A program made the position numbers and the translations under genes. Of a stretch of 64,000 nucleotides of DNA, positions 59,301 through 64,000 are shown piece by piece. Position 1 is the first letter of the stretch, and each line of letters starts with the position of its first letter. The notes beneath the pieces are model-generated. The model saw nothing but the letters and a program-made list of their open reading frames with translations, was not told the origin of the DNA and searched no databases. The stretch is from Kingdonia uniflora (Eukaryota > Streptophyta > Magnoliopsida > Ranunculales > Circaeasteraceae). Where the stretch lies: assembly GCA_014058105.1 (NCBI GenBank), contig JACGCM010000012.1, positions 1,860,001 through 1,924,000 on the forward strand, in the 5' to 3' direction.

Positions 59301-60370
59301 GGATGTCATTATGTCATATCGTCTTCTACTTAATAACCATTATCATGTAGGTACTTGATAACCATTATCATGTATGTCCCTAAAGCTTAGTTAATCACCA
59401 TTGGACTTATTAGTATATAAAGTGGATATGATACCGAGTATCGTATCATTAGGGAGTTATAGCGTGGCACCTCCAGTGCCTTCTATCACGTTGGTTGGGC
59501 TTGTGATAGTGGTGATATCCTAGATGCACAAGGTCAAAGAAAAGAAATATTTTCATATTTTAAAGGATCGAGTATATGATATTACTGTCTTTGAGATATG
59601 TGTCGCTACTCATCCGATTATTGGTGAATGCTCTATGAACAGAAAATCCTTTGGACAGGTTGTATATAGTAGATCAACTATATATCATACGTGGAATTTA
59701 ACTACTTCTAAAGTAATAAACTTAAAATAATCTCATAACAAAATGGGATCTCATAAATGGAATACCAGTGCATGTCACAAGCATTTAAAGAAGCAAACTA
59801 ATGAAGAGTTTTAACTCAATCAAAGGTAGTACTAATGAAGTAAAACTACTACTCACAACAAACAAAGTTACTACTTGGTAATGCTCTTTAACTGACATCA
59901 CTCATCTATTGAGACTCTGCTACTGATCACTCTTAGACATGATCTAAAACTGTGTAGGTATCTTGGAAGAAATGTGGCTTTAAACTTTGTAGTTACAATG
60001 TTTACCCAGCCGTGGTCACGTAATAAGGTCGGGACTGATATTTTCGGATCATCTGGGGTACCTTACAGTCCCGCATCCAATGCCCGACTCTTCCGTGTCT
60101 AGCTTCTAATTCTTCCTTCTACTTTGGTTTATAGGTAAACTTCATGTTCCCCTTGTCTGGTTACTGGTGGCTAGAATATAAATCCTACCAATGTTATCAC
60201 CTCTTGCATATCAAAAATGATGATCTAATCTGCACCTTTCTATCACCAAACTTGGCATTGTGTGACGTCGGCACATGTGTATGCTTAGAAAGCATGAGCT
60301 TTATGGTTTTCAACCAACAACTATCATTTTGCTCAAGAATGTGTAAAACTTAAATCAGGAGCTATCGAAT
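56345..60370 (-). pseudogene. Degenerate Ty1/copia element, gag to RNase H
   Basis: Minus-strand homology blocks occur in copia order. Gag has a zinc knuckle CGRVGHWMRDCKVPQ near 60080. The integrase core and C-terminus at 59012-58394 include MVIIDASWRWSYVCLL and IYVGYDLSSIVIYLKPIGDV. The RT/RNase H junction near 56990-56830 includes LLYLAGYTRPDISFVVNCLA, followed by the RNase H end at 56605-56345. Integrase preceding RT identifies Ty1/copia. Stops and frameshifts are dense throughout. LTRs could not be delimited; the left one probably lies within 55800-56340. Confidence 0.78.
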
Positions 60371-61145
60371 ATTTGCTCGGAAGCACAATATATGAAGCTT
60401 GGAAAGTTAATAAAATATTGTGATTATATTGCTATATTCCTCAACTATTTCTCCACATAACATCATAGTAGAGTTGCACTACTAAAACGTAGTGATATGA
60501 TGCTAGAATAGGAGGGTAATACATTATCAGGTCCTCCTGAATATGGGGACGAGGGTGTAAGAAAAATGCTGGCTTTGTTGACTGGAGACTCATTGATCTA
60601 AATAATAGTCTAGTCCAGATTTTACAGAGGCAGATTGATCTTTGAATCCATACAGGTCAAGTTTGTTTGTACCAAATGGAGTTACAGTATGGGTAGGTAC
60701 CTAATGAATTGAGTGTCGCCAACATCTGTTAAGCATGTAAATAAATACCAGTAGTAGTATTCAGTAAACATTTCCAGCATAAGACAATTATATTCTTAGT
60801 ATTCAAGGTAATAATTGTCAATCATTATTTGTAGATAAACGTTGTTCATGTCCTAATGCTCATGAAGTCTTATTAAGTATATGATTATGAATCATTACTT
60901 GAAGTTCATTGTATATAACGCAATGAAGTAAATGATTCCTAATCATTACTTGCAAGTGAACATGGTTTTATACTCATAATATCCTATTAAGCATCAAATC
61001 TCTTATTTACCGTGTAAATTGGTGATTTTAACCTTAAAGTGTGTTTTAATAGAGTCTTAGCCAAAATAACTATTCAAAACCATTCGATGTTGGGATCCTT
61101 ATCTAACCATTGAGGGTGTTCTAATAGGCAAGTCTTGTTTGGAGA
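60371..61145. other. Flank of the degenerate copia, no gene seen
   Basis: It may hold the copia 5' leader or LTR. It includes imperfect repeats of AATCATTACTTG and AGTCTTATTAAG-like motifs (about 60880-60970). Confidence 0.3.
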
Positions 61146-61523
61146 TTGGCAGAAGTGTGCTTGCAAATGGTGAGGACTCGTTTATGCCTTCAGAAATATA
61201 CGAAGGAAGGTCGTCTGGCTATTAAGATAGCCGAAGTGGAGGAACGGTACTTTAGGCGTGTGTTGGTGGCCGATGAGTTACCTGATATAGGGGTGTTGGA
61301 CATTGCAAGTATGTCTCCAGAACAAATCGAGGTTGAGACTGATCGTTGGTTTTGGTACGGTATCTATACAGATGAAGTTCGGGAAGCTGATCATCGTCGT
61401 GATCTCTTGAGGCTCATTGCAGAGGATGAAATTCGGCAAGAGGATATGCTTGCTGCAGGAGGATTATTGATCCCATGTGGTCAAGTGAACCATGTTCCTT
61501 GCTTGAAGTGTAACTATATGTGA
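61146..61523 (+). CDS. ORF of unrecognised family (125 aa)
   Basis: It starts MAEVCLQMVRTRLCLQKYTK and continues with an acidic, helix-rich sequence (EVETDRWFWYGIYTDEVREA, DHRRDLLRLIAEDEIRQEDM). The composition looks protein-like. I do not recognise it. It is followed by AATAAAAGG about 25 bp after the stop and lies upstream of the extra ORF of a Tat element, so it may belong to that element's 3' or LTR region. Confidence 0.35.
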   Translation: MAEVCLQMVRTRLCLQKYTKEGRLAIKIAEVEERYFRRVLVADELPDIGVLDIASMSPEQIEVETDRWFWYGIYTDEVREADHRRDLLRLIAEDEIRQEDMLAAGGLLIPCGQVNHVPCLKCNYM

Positions 61524-61706
61524 ACATGTGATGTAATGTTCTCAATGATTAATAAAAGGGTTATTTGAATATTGAATTGTGATTTCTGCTCGATGTGTGG
61601 GCAGTTGTATTGTCATTTTTTTTTAAATTTTGAATGATTACAACTGTCCCATGAGAATAGGAGGTGAATAAAAAAGGAAAGATATGTTTTAGTTGTTTTT
61701 AGAATA

Positions 61707-62150
61707 ATGGCTAGGTGTGCTCCTGTAAATGATGTTTTGAGGTATAAGGAATTGGAGGTACGATCGCCTTTTATTAACATAAGAGTTGCCTTGGTAAAGA
61801 TGGATATAACAGAGGAGATAGAGGGGTATATGGACGGATTAGAATAGCAGTGCAAAGGCTTGTTGGCTTTCAGGAGGCGAAGGGTTAAAGAATTCGAGAA
61901 GAGACGTGTTATGTGTTACGCTCGGCTAATTGAACAACCTCAAATGGGTGCAATGAACAATCGCGTGAGGCCTATAAATACCTCTGTGGTTGGTGACTGT
62001 TCATACTCCACTGATTCTAATTTTTTTTCTTTGAGCTCTGATTCGTTTGGTTCCTCTCTTGTTTCTCTGTCCATTATTAGTATTGAGGAGATTTTTGTTA
62101 CTATTGAGATGGCTAAACGTGTAAAGGAGAGAGATTTGGAAGCTGCATGA
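61707..62150 (+). pseudogene. ORF of unrecognised family with one in-frame stop
   Basis: From ATG 61707 the frame reads MARCAPVNDVLRYKELEVRS and DITEEIEGYMDGLE, hits a TAG at 61845, then continues in the same frame as GLLAFRRRRVKEFEKRRVMC, a Ser-rich stretch and AKRVKERDLEAA to 62150. A single premature stop in a 148-codon frame suggests a recently disabled gene or retroelement ORF. No family recognised. Confidence 0.3.
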
Positions 62151-62945
62151 ATCCAAGTCGGTATTTTTCTGTTTTGAGAATTTTTGTTTTGATTTCCATG
62201 CTTTTTGATGTTTATATCATTATTTGCTTGAAACCTATTATAGATAATGAGTGTATGAGTTTATTGTATGAGAGAATTTGAATATGGAGGAGTGATTGTT
62301 TGAGAATTCAAGAAAAACTGTTTAGGGTTTATTTTTTGTTTGTTGCAATTTAGAGATGATACGACGAATGTTGTTGATTTCATGTGGTAGTGATGCGGTA
62401 TGGGTGATGTGATGTTGTATGTTTGATGTTGTTTGAAGTGAGATCGGGAGAGGAAGAGATTCGGGCACCGTTGGTGTTACGGTGGTATTCAGGGTTATTT
62501 CCAGTAAGATTATGTCTTGTGGGAGTCGTAGGATTTATGGAGATGGTGTTCTTGATTTCTTTCTTATTTGTGCCAGATTTTGCACCGGAGAAGAAGCAAA
62601 ATCAAATCTTTTGGATTCGGCTATTTTTTGGCGGGAATCAGGATGGTAGACGAAACGTCTTCGAGAAGCTCTGTGAATCATGTATAAACTTCGATAAAAA
62701 TTAGTACAAAAAGTAAATAGTTCTCGATATTATAGGATATCAAAGTTATAACTTAACCAAATTGATAGGAAAGTTGTGTCGATAACTGACGTAATGATGT
62801 CAAAAGAATGATAGTAACAAATAGGATAAGTGGCTGGAGAGTAATACTCGACAACCATATTTATATTATCATATGAACATAGAATAATGTATAAGGTATG
62901 ATACTTTACTAATGTTAAAAAAGGATATGATTTTCAGGTTAAAAA

Positions 62946-64000
62946 ATGGTTGAACTAGTCCAAAATGCTAACTGTCATGATGCAGATAGAGAAGGAATTT
63001 TTGATAACCTTGTTGACATAGAATCATTAGTGATTGATATAACCACTTGCGCCCAGGATCTGGGTGGTAGATATAGGGTAGGACAAAACAGTATGGATGT
63101 TGCCAATATAAATCGTTCTGATTTTGAGGCAAAACTCATCGAGGTGTCGGATGGGGAGGGGACAAACACCGATGTGGGTTATGAGCCATAAGGAAGTAAT
63201 CGAGAAGGGTGTGATGGAAGGGGTGGGGAAGGAAAGGAGGCAAAAGTTGTGGAGGATGAAAATATAGAGTGTTATGGGGGAGGCTCCAGATATCAATGAG
63301 ATACTAAACTTCAAGTTGAAGTATGGTATCCCCAAAGACATTAGGTTAGAGGTGTACCATTTGGGAAATGACTGATCAAGATTCCCCAATGAACGGAATA
63401 CTTGTGCATCGAGAACAGATTAAGAAGGGGTTAAAGCTTCCCCTTCGAGCTGATAAGAAGAAAAAAATGAATTTCTTTGATGTTGCTCCTGGGCAGTTTA
63501 ATCCGAGCGTGTACGATCTTATTAGGGCTGTGGGGATGATAAACGGTCTGTTAAAGGAGAGGGGGGAAGAGTTGATAAATGTTGACCATCTTGTGGGTAC
63601 TATATACTTAAAAAAAATCTATAAAAAGTGGGTTATAGGTATGCGTGAGGTTTTTAAAGAGACCTATACTTTATGAGATGGTGTCTACAGGGGGGCAATA
63701 CTTTACCGATTGCCTCCGTGTATCTGAGAATTATGAATTCGGCCAAAAAGATCTAGGAGAGCCTCTGAAAAGGAAGTACTTTCATCTAGGTGTGTCTTTA
63801 GGTAGTACGTTGCTCGAATTTTTGACTTGCTTGCTTTTGTAGATGTTTTGTTAACTGTCTTTTTACTCTGTGTTTTTGTGCAGCTCTAAAGGAAGTTGAT
63901 AGAGAATCAAAGGTCAAGGAGAAGTTATACAACATCATAACCAATTACTACGGTAGAATAAACTCTTTGGCTGCAGACCAAGAACAGGTCGAAGTTCTAT
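62946..64000 (+). pseudogene. Retrotransposon extra ORF, N-terminal Transposase_28-like part (runs off the right edge)
   Basis: An ORF at 62946-63191 (MVELVQNANCHDADREG) is followed in other frames by EAPDINEILNFKLKYGIPKD. From 63368 the sequence reads [40 protein letters not shown] and [15 protein letters not shown]. This is the pattern of the 'putative gypsy type transposon' domain (GLRLPL...FYGLAPGQ). After [26 protein letters not shown], a donor-like CTAG|GTGTGT near 63790 and a TTTTGTGCAG acceptor at 63882 lead into ALKEVDRESKVKEKLYNIIT and NYYGRINSLAADQ at the edge. At least two frame breaks are visible. It supplies the N-terminal half missing from the copy at 23.4 kb. Confidence 0.6.

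Overview
This is nuclear DNA of a flowering plant, almost certainly a eudicot. Genes carry GT-AG introns, the recognisable proteins are plant-type (chloroplast PPR protein, PsbY polyprotein precursor, MA3-repeat translation factor), and most of the rest is AT-rich transposon-derived sequence. I cannot fix the family or species from sequence alone.

Four genes look intact. (1) 10352-13009 (+): an EMB1006-type P-class PPR protein with one intron. (2) 38765-49698 (+): an MRF/ECIP1-type protein with four MA3 domains. Its first coding exon lies 8.6 kb from the second, and I joined them by splice-site phase and by the continuous family N-terminus. (3) 50405-50989 (+): single-exon psbY precursor. (4) 51390-52151 (-): a membrane-anchored class I SAM methyltransferase, convergent with psbY. 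The last three form the only gene-dense island, 38.4-52.2 kb.

The remainder is layered transposon sequence. 1-1624: 5' end of a minus-strand LTR element with gag, PBS and LTR. About 1.95-6.31 kb: candidate solitary long Ty3/gypsy LTR. 6.63-9.97 kb: short Mutator-like element split by a nested, internally deleted Ty1/copia element. 13.79-21.43 kb: candidate minus-strand Helitron (A|TC...CTAG|T) carrying fragments of at least four host genes (FUSED-type kinase, dyskerin/CBF5, 2-alkenal reductase, ZCCHC9-like zinc knuckle), all in the element's orientation and some with introns. 22.5-22.9 kb: fragment of an MLO gene. 23.3-29.3 kb: broken Tat-lineage Ty3/gypsy element with an antisense, intron-containing extra ORF convergent with pol. 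29.9-30.45 kb: a second Helitron 5' end. 30.89-35.51 kb: 4.6-kb MULE with ~225-bp TIRs, a target duplication and a decayed FAR1-type transposase. 35.9-38.24 kb: nested tandem repeats, including a ~975-bp duplication ending at the MRF promoter. 45.47-45.86 kb: a TRIM inside MRF intron 1. 55.05-55.78 kb: hAT-like element. 56.3-60.4 kb: degenerate minus-strand copia. 62.9-64.0 kb: start of another Tat extra ORF, running off the window.

No CRISPR array, rRNA gene or convincing tRNA gene was seen. The most notable structure is the multi-gene-fragment Helitron. Next are the antisense extra ORF of the Tat element, the unusual MRF locus (repeat-loaded 8.6-kb intron, duplicated upstream flank) and the nested copia-in-MULE insertion.
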